A stretch of 64,000 bases of DNA from an uncultured Eubacteriales bacterium (lineage in GTDB: Bacteria > Bacillota > Clostridia > Peptostreptococcales > Anaerovoracaceae): assembly GCA_949286985.1 (NCBI GenBank), contig CASEEM010000004.1, positions 1 to 64,000 on the forward strand, in the 5' to 3' direction. Numbering within the stretch: position 1 is the stretch's first letter; each line of letters starts with the position of its first letter. Shown here in pieces: positions 7,951 to 16,449 of the stretch. The position numbers and the translations under genes were made by a program. Below the pieces are notes generated by a model. That model was not told the DNA's origin and made no database searches. It saw only the letters and a program-made list of their open reading frames with translations.

Positions 7951-9337
7951 ATTTTATTTGAATCAAACAGAGAATAATCATCATTATGCGGAGATGATCC
8001 GTGAATTTCTCGGTGATTCCGAATTCGAAATCATTCCGGCCGATCTCTCGCCGTCCATCGCCGAATATTTGGGCGACCGTTCCTTTCTCCTGAATGCGGA
8101 CGGAGAAGGCGACCGCGACAGCATCAAGCGTGAGATTTATCAACTTCTCTCCACGAAGACCGGAAGGAAGCCCGGCTGGGGAACGCTGACCGGTGTGAGA
8201 CCGCTTAAGCCGGCGAAGAAGCTGGCCGAGGAATCCGGGAGCGCCGCATCCGCCGTACAGACGATGAAGGAGAAATATCTTCTTTCCGAGGAGAAAGCGA
8301 AGCTCCTTCGAGAGGTTCTGGATTATCAAGAACAATATGTTGAAGCGCCGAATCCGCATCTTCAGGCACTTTATATCGGCATTCCGTTCTGTCCAAGCAA
8401 GTGTTCCTATTGTGCATTCGGCTCCTCCGTCTTCACGGAGCAGGGGATGAACGAATACCTTCCTTGCCTTCATCGTGAAATCGAAGCGCTCGGGAAGCTG
8501 TATCGGGAGCATGTCCGCGGCAGGGATCTCTCCCTTGAGAGCATATATTTCGGAGGAGGGACACCGACGACGCTGACGGGGGAACAGCTTCGCGAGCTTT
8601 TCCGCAAGATCGAAGATACCTTCGGATATAAGCTCTCATCGATTGAGACCACGGTAGAAGCCGGACGCCCGGATACGATCACGAAGGACCGCCTGGAAGC
8701 GATGGCGGATGCAGGGATCCGGAGAATCAGCATCAATCCGCAGTCGATGCATCAAGTGACGCTGGAAGCCATCGGCAGGTCGCATACGCCGGAAGAGATT
8801 CGGGAGGCCTTCCGCCTGGCTTCAAAGTATTCGTTTAAGGTCGTGAATTCCGACCTCATTGCCGGACTGCCGGGAGAGAATACGGCGATGTTCCTCGATT
8901 CGCTGGAGCAGATGATTGCGCTCGGAGCCAATAATATCACGATTCATACTCTTTCGGTGAAGCGCGGCTCGAGGCTCAAGGAAGAGGACCCGGAATATTA
9001 CCGACGGGGCGAAGAGGAGGTCATCCGCATGCTGGATGCCGCCGGGAAGAGGCTTCGTGCGGAAGGATTCCGTCCTTATTACCTGTACCGCCAGAAGCAT
9101 CAGATGGGGTCGCTCGAGAATGTCGGCTGGTGCCTTCCGGATACGCATTCGCTCTATAATATCCGGATCATGGAGGAGAAGCAGACGATCTACGGTCTCG
9201 GTGCGGGAGCCATCGGGAAGCGTTACGATGATGAGCGCGAGGCTCTCCTGCGCGTACCGAATGTCAGCAATTACACCATTTACTGCGAACGCATCGATGA
9301 AATGCTTGAACGTAAAAAACAATATTTCGGAGGATAG
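7943..9337 (+). CDS. hemZ: Coproporphyrinogen dehydrogenase-like radical SAM protein HemZ
   Basis: A 464-residue radical SAM protein of the HemZ/HemN group. The iron-sulfur motif CPSKCSYC (CxxxCxxC, about residues 150-158) and the glycine-rich YFGGGTPT segment are clear. HemZ has been linked to oxygen-independent coproporphyrinogen III oxidation. The first 140 residues match the HemZ-specific N-terminal extension that shorter HemN/HemW lack. The start is TTG 7943, inside the last codons of the upstream hydrolase and preceded by AGAGG. The rel-MBL-hemZ-hisS-aspS order is usual for Clostridia. No other haem genes are in the window, so the true substrate is uncertain. Confidence 0.85.
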   Translation: MYRFYLNQTENNHHYAEMIREFLGDSEFEIIPADLSPSIAEYLGDRSFLLNADGEGDRDSIKREIYQLLSTKTGRKPGWGTLTGVRPLKPAKKLAEESGSAASAVQTMKEKYLLSEEKAKLLREVLDYQEQYVEAPNPHLQALYIGIPFCPSKCSYCAFGSSVFTEQGMNEYLPCLHREIEALGKLYREHVRGRDLSLESIYFGGGTPTTLTGEQLRELFRKIEDTFGYKLSSIETTVEAGRPDTITKDRLEAMADAGIRRISINPQSMHQVTLEAIGRSHTPEEIREAFRLASKYSFKVVNSDLIAGLPGENTAMFLDSLEQMIALGANNITIHTLSVKRGSRLKEEDPEYYRRGEEEVIRMLDAAGKRLRAEGFRPYYLYRQKHQMGSLENVGWCLPDTHSLYNIRIMEEKQTIYGLGAGAIGKRYDDEREALLRVPNVSNYTIYCERIDEMLERKKQYFGG

Positions 9338-9343
9338 TGACAG

Positions 9344-10597
9344 ATGAATATGAAAGCACCGAAGGGTACGAAGGATATTATGCCCAAGGAATCCGGACAG
9401 TGGCAATATATTGAATCGCAGTTCGATGAGATTTGCCGCCTTTACGGATTTCGTGAACTGCGCACACCGATGTTTGAAAGCACGGAGCTCTTTCAACGCG
9501 GTGTCGGCGATACGACCGATATCGTTCAGAAAGAGATGTATACGTTCGAGGATCTCGGTCATCGCAGCATCACGCTGAAGCCGGAGGGTACGTCGCCGGC
9601 CGTTCGCGCATTTATCGAAAGCCGCGAATATGCCGAGATGCAGCCGACGAAGTATTATTATGATACACCGTGCTTCCGTTATGAGAAGCCGCAGGCCGGA
9701 AGACTTCGTGAGTTCCACCAGTTCGGCGTGGAGAATTTCGGTACGCCGAGCATGACGGCAGACGCAGAAGTCATCGCTCTTGCGGCCGATTTCCTTGAAA
9801 GAATGGGCCTCAAGGATGTCGAGCTTCACATCAACAGCGTCGGCTGCCGTGAATGCCGCGCCGTTTATCGCAAGGCACTCCAGGACTTCTTGAGACCGCA
9901 TTATGAAGATCTCTGCGATACATGCAAGACGCGTTTCGAGAAGAATCCGATGCGCATCCTGGATTGCAAGTCGCCGGCGGATCAAGAAATCGTGAAGGAT
10001 GCGCCGGTCATGCTGGATTATCTCTGCGATGACTGCCGTGAAGCTTTTGAAGAGCTGCAGCAGGCTCTCAAGGCGATGAAGATCGATTTCACGATCGATC
10101 CTCGCATCGTCCGCGGACTTGATTATTATACGAAGACGGCCTTCGAATTCGTCTCGACGGCCATCGGCGCACAGGGGACGATTTGCGGCGGCGGTCGTTA
10201 CGATCACCTGATCGAAGAGGTCGGCGGTCCGTCCATGCCGGGCGTCGGATTCGGACTCGGCAAGGAGCGCCTCCTTCTTCTCATGAATCAGGAAGGAGCC
10301 TTCACCGGCGAAGAGCACCGCGTCGAACTTGCCGTCTCATATATCGGAGACGAAGCGAAGCTCTATGCGCTCGGTCTTGCCGCGGATCTTCGCAAAGAAG
10401 GTCTTGCCGTTTCGATCGATACGCTCGATCGCAATCTGAAGGGTCAGATGAAATATGCGAACAAGCTCGGTGCCGCTTATACGGTCGTTATCGGCGAAGA
10501 TGAGATGAAGAGCGGTATGATTACGTTGAAGAATATGGACACTTCCGAACAGAAGATGATCCACAGAGATGAAATAGCGAAGGAGATCAGAAAGTAA
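9344..10597 (+). CDS. hisS: Histidyl-tRNA synthetase
   Basis: A 417-residue class II synthetase that charges tRNA-His. Motif 2 follows the TLKPEGTSP region (YEKPQAGRLREFHQFGVE). The histidine-specific loops GLDYYTKTAFEF (about residue 258) and GGGRYDHLI (about 281) are present, and an anticodon-binding domain closes the protein. The length is normal. GGAGGA lies about 10 nt before ATG 9344. The stop TAA shares its final A with the aspS ATG. No T-box leader is seen in front of it, consistent with its place inside an operon. Confidence 0.97.
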   Translation: MNMKAPKGTKDIMPKESGQWQYIESQFDEICRLYGFRELRTPMFESTELFQRGVGDTTDIVQKEMYTFEDLGHRSITLKPEGTSPAVRAFIESREYAEMQPTKYYYDTPCFRYEKPQAGRLREFHQFGVENFGTPSMTADAEVIALAADFLERMGLKDVELHINSVGCRECRAVYRKALQDFLRPHYEDLCDTCKTRFEKNPMRILDCKSPADQEIVKDAPVMLDYLCDDCREAFEELQQALKAMKIDFTIDPRIVRGLDYYTKTAFEFVSTAIGAQGTICGGGRYDHLIEEVGGPSMPGVGFGLGKERLLLLMNQEGAFTGEEHRVELAVSYIGDEAKLYALGLAADLRKEGLAVSIDTLDRNLKGQMKYANKLGAAYTVVIGEDEMKSGMITLKNMDTSEQKMIHRDEIAKEIRK

Positions 10598-12378
10598 TGG
10601 CATCCTTATGGAAGAGAACGCACATGTGCGGAGAGCTTCGTCTTGCGGACGAAGGCAAAGAAGTCGTATTGAACGGATGGGTTGCGAAGGCGAGAAGCCT
10701 CGGCGGACTCGTCTTTGTCGATCTTCGTGATAAGACCGGCATCACGCAGATCACTTTTAATGAAGATATTCCGCAGGAGCTCATGGAACGCGCGAAAGCG
10801 CTCCGATCGGAATATGTCATCGGTGTTCGCGGCATCGTTCGCGAGCGCAGCTCGAAGAATGATCATCTGCCGACCGGTGAGATCGAGGTCTTTGCAACGG
10901 ACTTCATCCTCTATTCGGAAGCCGATACGCCGCCGATTTATATTAAGGACGACGATCCGGTCGACGAAAATCTCCGCCTGAAGTATCGTTATCTCGATCT
11001 TCGCAAGCAGAAGATGCAGAGAAATCTCACGTTCCGCCACAAGGTGACGAAGCTGGTCCGCGATTATTTCGATGAAAACGGCTTCACGGAAGTCGAGACG
11101 CCGATGCTCATCAAGCCGACGCCGGAGGGCGCCAGAGATTATCTGGTCCCGAGCCGTCTCCATCACGGCTCCTTCTATGCTCTTCCGCAGTCGCCGCAGA
11201 TGTTTAAGCAGCTTCTCATGGTTGCCGGTACGGACCGCTACATGCAGATCGTCAAGTGCTTCCGCGACGAGGATCTTCGCGCCGACCGTCAGCCGGAGTT
11301 CACGCAGATCGACCTTGAGATGTCTTTCGCCGATGCCGATGATGTCATCGCGATGCAGGAGGGACTCCTGAAGCGCATCATGAAAGAGCTCAAGGGCATC
11401 GATGTCGAGACGCCGTTCCCGCGCCTCACTTATAAGGAAGCGATGGAGCGGTACGGCTCGGATAAACCGGATACGAGATTCGGCATTGAGCTCCATGACA
11501 TTTCTTCGCTCGTCAAGGACTGCGAGTTCAAGGTCTTCACCGATGCGCTGGCAAACGGCGGAGATGTACGCGCGATTGCCGTTCCGAACGGCGCGGCTCT
11601 CTATTCGCGCAAGAAAATTGATAAGCTGACCAAGGAGGCGAAGCACTACGGTGCGAACGGACTCGTCTGGATCAAACTCGAGGATGAGGTGACGTCCTCT
11701 GTCAGCAAGTTCTTCACGGAGGAAGAGCTTCTGGCCATCGCCGAAGCGACCGAAGCGAAGAAAGGCGATATTGTATTCGTCGTTGCCGATAAGAGCAAGG
11801 TCGTCTTCGATACGCTTGGATGGCTCCGCCGTCACTGTGCCGATGACCTCGGTCTCCTGGACCCGAATCAGTTCAACTTCCTCTGGGTCGTCGACTTCCC
11901 GATGTTCGAAGAGGATGAGGAGGGCCGCCTGAAGGCGATGCATCATCCGTTCACGCAGCCGAAGCTCGACGAGCTCGATAAGCTGGATAACGGGGACATT
12001 CTCTCCCTCAATGCCGATGCTTATGATATCGTCCTGAACGGTGTTGAGCTGGGCGGAGGCAGCATCCGTATTCACGACCGTAAGCTTCAGGCGAAGATGT
12101 TTGAAGTTCTCGGTATCAGCGGCGAAGAGCAGAAGGAGAAGTTCGGATTCTTTATCGAAGCCTTCCGTTACGGCGCACCGCCGCATGCCGGACTTGCTTA
12201 CGGTCTCGACCGCATGGTCATGCTTCTCCTCGGAGAGAGCAGCATTCGAGAAGTCATCGCCTTCCCGAAGAATCAGAATGCGGAATGTCCTGTATCCGAA
12301 GCACCGGGACCGGCCGGAAGAGAGCAGCTGGAAGAACTCGGTCTTTCGCTGATCGAGGAAGAGCATGAAAACGAATAA
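10597..12378 (+). CDS. aspS: Aspartyl-tRNA synthetase
   Basis: A 593-residue class II synthetase of the bacterial type. The N-terminal OB-fold anticodon domain covers about the first 100 residues (NGWVAKARSLGGLVFVDLRD). The catalytic core has the flipping-loop QSPQMFKQ (about 198), motif 2 around FRDEDLRADRQPEFTQ (about 221) and motif 3 GLAYGLDR (about 531). The bacterial GAD insertion lies between. It may be discriminating or non-discriminating (Asp/Asn); that cannot be settled without knowing whether gatCAB is present. It overlaps hisS by 1 bp and nadD by 14 bp. Confidence 0.97.
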   Translation: MASLWKRTHMCGELRLADEGKEVVLNGWVAKARSLGGLVFVDLRDKTGITQITFNEDIPQELMERAKALRSEYVIGVRGIVRERSSKNDHLPTGEIEVFATDFILYSEADTPPIYIKDDDPVDENLRLKYRYLDLRKQKMQRNLTFRHKVTKLVRDYFDENGFTEVETPMLIKPTPEGARDYLVPSRLHHGSFYALPQSPQMFKQLLMVAGTDRYMQIVKCFRDEDLRADRQPEFTQIDLEMSFADADDVIAMQEGLLKRIMKELKGIDVETPFPRLTYKEAMERYGSDKPDTRFGIELHDISSLVKDCEFKVFTDALANGGDVRAIAVPNGAALYSRKKIDKLTKEAKHYGANGLVWIKLEDEVTSSVSKFFTEEELLAIAEATEAKKGDIVFVVADKSKVVFDTLGWLRRHCADDLGLLDPNQFNFLWVVDFPMFEEDEEGRLKAMHHPFTQPKLDELDKLDNGDILSLNADAYDIVLNGVELGGGSIRIHDRKLQAKMFEVLGISGEEQKEKFGFFIEAFRYGAPPHAGLAYGLDRMVMLLLGESSIREVIAFPKNQNAECPVSEAPGPAGREQLEELGLSLIEEEHENE

Positions 12379-12988
12379 GCCGTCCTACCGCGGACGATGT
12401 GCGATTTACGGCGGCAGCTTTGACCCGGTCCATACGGGTCATCTCCGCTTAGCCCTCGCTGCCGTCAAGGAAGGGGTCGTCGATCGTACGATATTCATGC
12501 CAAATGCGATTTCGCCCTTTAAGCGCGGGCAAAAAATCGCCCCGGGGGAACATCGTGCGGCGATGCTTCGAACAGCCTCGGCGCCGTATCCCGAGCTTGC
12601 AGTCAGCTCTTATGAGCTGGATCTCGGGCAATCGGCCTATACGATCGAGACGCTGGAAGTCTGGGAGCAGCGCATCGATGGAGAGTTATACTTCCTGCTG
12701 GGCATGGATTCGATGCTGCAGATCGATACCTGGTACCGAGGCGAGGAGATTCTCCGGCGCTTTCCGCTCATCACGGCGAATCGTCCCGGGGAAGATGAGG
12801 ACGAACGTGACCGCATCCTCGAACAATTTCGAGTGAAGTACGATGCGAGAATTCACGTCCTAAAGTTAACGCCGATGGATTATTCGTCAAGTGAAATTCG
12901 CGCGCGAATCACGGACGGAGAATCCGTCGCAGGACTGGTTCCGCCGGGAGTGGAGGAGTATATAAGAGATCATGGATTGTATCGATAG
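12365..12988 (+). CDS. nadD: Nicotinate-nucleotide adenylyltransferase
   Basis: A 207-residue nucleotidyltransferase that forms deamido-NAD from nicotinate mononucleotide and ATP. The ATP-binding motif GGSFDPVHTGH is at about residues 16-26, and the C-terminal SSSEIR motif (about 175) is the family's second nucleotide-binding loop. A Thr/Lys-rich 9-residue start precedes the domain. The gene overlaps aspS by 14 bp and yqeK by 17 bp. The nadD-yqeK-rsfS order is the standard Bacillota arrangement. Confidence 0.95.
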   Translation: MKTNKPSYRGRCAIYGGSFDPVHTGHLRLALAAVKEGVVDRTIFMPNAISPFKRGQKIAPGEHRAAMLRTASAPYPELAVSSYELDLGQSAYTIETLEVWEQRIDGELYFLLGMDSMLQIDTWYRGEEILRRFPLITANRPGEDEDERDRILEQFRVKYDARIHVLKLTPMDYSSSEIRARITDGESVAGLVPPGVEEYIRDHGLYR

Positions 12989-13589
12989 GAATAAGGTCAA
13001 TGATTATCTGAAGAGACACTTGAAATCCTCGCGTTATACTCACAGCCTGGGCGTTGTGACGATGGCCGTTCGCATCGGCGAAAACCTTCCTGTTGATGAA
13101 GCATTCACGGAGCGACTCCGGCTTGCCGCGCTCTGCCACGATATCGCAAAGTGCGAGACACCGGAATCGATGAATCGCTTGATTCGAACTTATGGACTCG
13201 AGGAAAAGTACCTTTATCTTCCGCAGCTCGCTCATTCAAAGGTCGGCGCTGCCATGCTGAAGACCGATTTTCACATCGATGACGAGGAGCTGCTGCGGGC
13301 TGTCGCTTATCATACGACGGGGCGAGCCGGCATGAGCCTGATGGAGAAGATCATCTACGTCTCCGATGCCATCGAGCCGAATCGCACCTATCCTGACCGC
13401 AAGGCTTATGAACGACTGGCTCTTCGGGACCTCGACCTCTGCTGCTATGCCGTCCTCGATTTCACCATCAAGGACGTGGCATCGAAAGGAAGGAAGCAGG
13501 ATCCCGACGCGCTGGCAGCTTACGAAGAATATAAAGCGCGCTTCGGAAATCTCGATTTCCGAGCGCTTTTACATGAACATACTGAATGA
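12972..13589 (+). CDS. yqeK: YqeK-type HD phosphohydrolase (Ap4A hydrolase)
   Basis: A 205-residue HD-domain protein. The metal ligands are visible as the H of RYTHSLGV, the HD of LCHDIAK, the H of LAHSKVGA and the D of YVSDAIEPNR. Members of this family symmetrically hydrolyse diadenosine tetraphosphate, which accumulates under stress. The first residues (MDCIDRNKVNDYLKRHL) match the usual start, and the ATG lies inside the end of nadD. The protein is slightly longer than average at the C-terminus. The gene order nadD-yqeK-rsfS supports the assignment. Confidence 0.93.
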   Translation: MDCIDRNKVNDYLKRHLKSSRYTHSLGVVTMAVRIGENLPVDEAFTERLRLAALCHDIAKCETPESMNRLIRTYGLEEKYLYLPQLAHSKVGAAMLKTDFHIDDEELLRAVAYHTTGRAGMSLMEKIIYVSDAIEPNRTYPDRKAYERLALRDLDLCCYAVLDFTIKDVASKGRKQDPDALAAYEEYKARFGNLDFRALLHEHTE

Positions 13590-13602
13590 AAGGAGAAACT
13601 TC

Positions 13603-13947
13603 ATGGAATTAAAAGAGACGGTTTACGATCTCGCGAAACAGCTTTCGGACAAGAAGGCCGTCGACATCTCTATCATCCACATCGGTGAGCGCGCTTCTTT
13701 TGCCGATTATTTCATCAATGCTACGGCCGGCTCGGACCGTCAGCTTGATGCGCTGACCGATGTCATCGAGGACCGCGCAGCGGAATTGGGACTGCCGCTT
13801 CGCGGAGCCGAGGGCAAGGTCGGTTCCGGTTGGACCCTGATTGACTGCGGCGATATCATTGTCAATATCTTCACCGCAGCGCAGAGAGAACGTTATTCGC
13901 TCGATAAGATTTGGAGCGATTGCGATACAGAAACATTTGAGGAGTAA
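13603..13947 (+). CDS. rsfS: Ribosome silencing factor RsfS
   Basis: A 114-residue RsfS/Iojap protein that binds ribosomal protein L14 and blocks joining of the ribosomal subunits when nutrients run low. The core pattern IHIGERASFADYFINATAGS, the basic segment around GAEGKVGSGWTLIDCGDIIVNIF and the final REYYxLDKIW-like ending (RERYSLDKIW) are typical. ATG 13603 follows AAAGGAG by 8 nt; a longer reading of this frame would start inside yqeK without a ribosome binding site. leuS begins 6 bp after the stop. Confidence 0.95.
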   Translation: MELKETVYDLAKQLSDKKAVDISIIHIGERASFADYFINATAGSDRQLDALTDVIEDRAAELGLPLRGAEGKVGSGWTLIDCGDIIVNIFTAAQRERYSLDKIWSDCDTETFEE

Positions 13948-13953
13948 TTAGAG

Positions 13954-16437
13954 ATGAAAGAGAGATACAATTTCAGGGAAATTGAGCAGAAATGGCAGAA
14001 AATCTGGAAGGATGAGGATGCTTTCAAGACCGGCGAGGATGAGAACAAGGAGAAGTATTACGTTCTCGAGATGTTCCCTTATCCGTCGGGAAAGCTTCAT
14101 ATGGGACATGTCCGAAATTATTCCATCGGCGATGCGATCGCTCGCTTTAAGAAGATGGAAGGATACAATGTCCTTCATCCGATGGGATGGGATTCCTTCG
14201 GTCTCCCGGCAGAGAATGCAGCCATTAAGAACGGAACGCATCCGGCCGTATGGACGGACAGCAACATTGCAGAGATGCATCGTCAGCTGGAGTCCCTCGG
14301 CTTCAGCTATGACTGGGACCGCGAAGTCGCTACCTGCAAGGAAGATTATTATCGCTGGATGCAGTGGCTTTTTATCCAGTTCTATAAGAAGGGGTTGGCT
14401 TACAAGAAGGAGAATCCGGTCAACTGGTGCCCGTCCTGCCAGACGGTACTCGCTAACGAGCAGGTCGTCGAGGGCTGCTGTGAGCGCTGCAAAACGCCGG
14501 TCACCAAGAAGCGCCTTTCCCAATGGTATCTCCGCATCACGGATTATGCCGATCGCCTGCTGAAGGATCTCGATCAGCTCGAGGGATGGCCGGAAAAGGT
14601 CAAGATCATGCAGAAAAACTGGATCGGCCGCTCGGAAGGTGCTGAGGTCGTCTTTAAGATTGCCGATACCGACAAAGAAGTCACGGTATATACGACGCGT
14701 CCGGACACGCTGTACGGAGCGACCTTCATGGTCTTTTCTCCGGAGCATCCTTATGTCACCGAGCTCACGAACGGCACGCCTTACGAAGCAGAGACGCAGG
14801 CATATATCGAAGAATGTAAGCACAAGAGCGAGATTGAACGTACTTCTCTCACGAAGGAGAAGACCGGTGTATTCATCGGTCAGTACGGTATCAATCCGGT
14901 GAACGGCAAGAAGATTCCGATCTATATCTCCGATTACGTTCTCATGGATTACGGTACCGGTGCCATCATGGCTGTACCGGCGCACGACCAGCGCGACTTC
15001 GAATTCGCTAAGAAGTTCGGCATTGACATCATTCCGGTCGTCGATACCGGCGATGCTTCCGTCGATTATGACAACCTCACAGAAGCCGTTCCGGGGGATG
15101 GCACGATGATTAACTCCGGCGAATTCGACGGCATGAATAATAAGGAGGCTATCAAGGCCGTCACCGCGCGCCTGGAAGAGAAGGGCGTCGGCAAGAAGAC
15201 GATCAATTACAAGCTCCGCGACTGGCTCATCTCGAGGCAGCGTTATTGGGGTTGCCCGATTCCGATGATTTATTGCGAGGATTGCGGCTGGCAGCCGGAG
15301 AAGGATGAGAATCTCCCGGTTCGTCTGCCGTTGGACATCGAATTCACCGGAAAGGGAGAATCGCCGATTGCGACGAGCAAGACCTTCGTTGACACGGTCT
15401 GCCCGGTCTGCGGCAAGCCGGCGAAGCGCGAAATCGACACGATGGATACCTTTGTCGATTCGTCTTGGTACTTCCTCCGTTATACGGATCCGCACAATAC
15501 GAAGGCACCGTTCGATAAGGAGAAAGCGGATCGCTGGATGAACGTCGATCAGTATATCGGCGGCGTTGAGCATGCCATCCTCCATCTGCTCTATGCTCGT
15601 TTCTTCCAGATGGTCCTCGCAGATCTCGGTATGGTCGAGGCGACGGAACCGTTCAAGAATCTCCTTACGCAGGGAATGGTACTGAAGGACGGCACGAAGA
15701 TGAGTAAGTCGCTCGGCAACGTCGTCAGCCCGGAGGAGATTCAGGAGCGCTACGGCTCTGATACGGCAAGACTCTTCATTCTCTTTGCGGCACCGCCTGA
15801 GAAGGAGCTCGACTGGAGCGATACGGGTGTGGAGGGCAGCTTCCGCTTCCTGAACCGTGTCTACCGACTCGTCTATGAATACGTTACGGAGATTCGCGGA
15901 GAGGAGAAGCCTTCGGCAGAGATCAAGATTCAGTCCGAAGGCGACAAGGCCCTCAATTATCAGCTCAACGCTTCCATCAAGAAGGTCACGGAGGATGCCG
16001 GCGGAAGATTCAGCTTCAACACGGCCATCAGTTCCATCATGGAGCTCGTTAACGAACTTTATAAATACAAGCAATCGGGAGAGACGATCAACCTTCCGCT
16101 CATGGAAAAAGCCGTCGACACGATGACACTGCTGCTGTCGCCGTTTGCTCCGCATATCTCGGAGGAAATGTGGGAGGCTCTCGGCCACGAAAAGCGTCTC
16201 TATGAGACCTCATGGCCGCAGGTCGATGAGTCGGCACTGGTTCAGGATGAGGTTACGATCATCGTCCAGGTCAACGGCAAGCTCAAGGATAAGACCGTCC
16301 TTCCGAAATCCATTACAGAGGAGATGATGAAAGAAGAGGTCACGAAACTCGAAAAGGTCCGCGAAGCCCTGGACGGAAAGACGATCGTCAAGACGATCGT
16401 TATTCCGGGCAAGCTGGTCAACTTCGTGGTTCGTTAA
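13954..16437 (+). CDS. leuS: Leucyl-tRNA synthetase
   Basis: An 827-residue class I synthetase of the bacterial type. The HIGH-like signature is HMGH in [14 protein letters not shown] (about residues 48-60) and KMSKS is at about 582. A zinc-binding CxxC pair (CPSCQTV, CCERCKT) occurs near 158-178, and a second in the zinc domain (CEDCG, CPVCG). The CP1 editing domain, which removes mischarged norvaline or isoleucine, spans about 220-420 with the conserved [17 protein letters not shown]. The end LVNFVVR is the family's usual C-terminus. GAGGAG lies before the ATG. No T-box is present; the gene sits in an operon. Confidence 0.98.
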   Translation: MKERYNFREIEQKWQKIWKDEDAFKTGEDENKEKYYVLEMFPYPSGKLHMGHVRNYSIGDAIARFKKMEGYNVLHPMGWDSFGLPAENAAIKNGTHPAVWTDSNIAEMHRQLESLGFSYDWDREVATCKEDYYRWMQWLFIQFYKKGLAYKKENPVNWCPSCQTVLANEQVVEGCCERCKTPVTKKRLSQWYLRITDYADRLLKDLDQLEGWPEKVKIMQKNWIGRSEGAEVVFKIADTDKEVTVYTTRPDTLYGATFMVFSPEHPYVTELTNGTPYEAETQAYIEECKHKSEIERTSLTKEKTGVFIGQYGINPVNGKKIPIYISDYVLMDYGTGAIMAVPAHDQRDFEFAKKFGIDIIPVVDTGDASVDYDNLTEAVPGDGTMINSGEFDGMNNKEAIKAVTARLEEKGVGKKTINYKLRDWLISRQRYWGCPIPMIYCEDCGWQPEKDENLPVRLPLDIEFTGKGESPIATSKTFVDTVCPVCGKPAKREIDTMDTFVDSSWYFLRYTDPHNTKAPFDKEKADRWMNVDQYIGGVEHAILHLLYARFFQMVLADLGMVEATEPFKNLLTQGMVLKDGTKMSKSLGNVVSPEEIQERYGSDTARLFILFAAPPEKELDWSDTGVEGSFRFLNRVYRLVYEYVTEIRGEEKPSAEIKIQSEGDKALNYQLNASIKKVTEDAGGRFSFNTAISSIMELVNELYKYKQSGETINLPLMEKAVDTMTLLLSPFAPHISEEMWEALGHEKRLYETSWPQVDESALVQDEVTIIVQVNGKLKDKTVLPKSITEEMMKEEVTKLEKVREALDGKTIVKTIVIPGKLVNFVVR

Positions 16438-16449
16438 TCGAATACAGCT

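Noticed and set aside
13948..16188. A 746-codon open frame antisense to leuS (and similar ones antisense to mutS, rel and alaS)
   Set aside because: These arise from the codon bias of the real gene; no family motifs, and the sense proteins are unmistakable.
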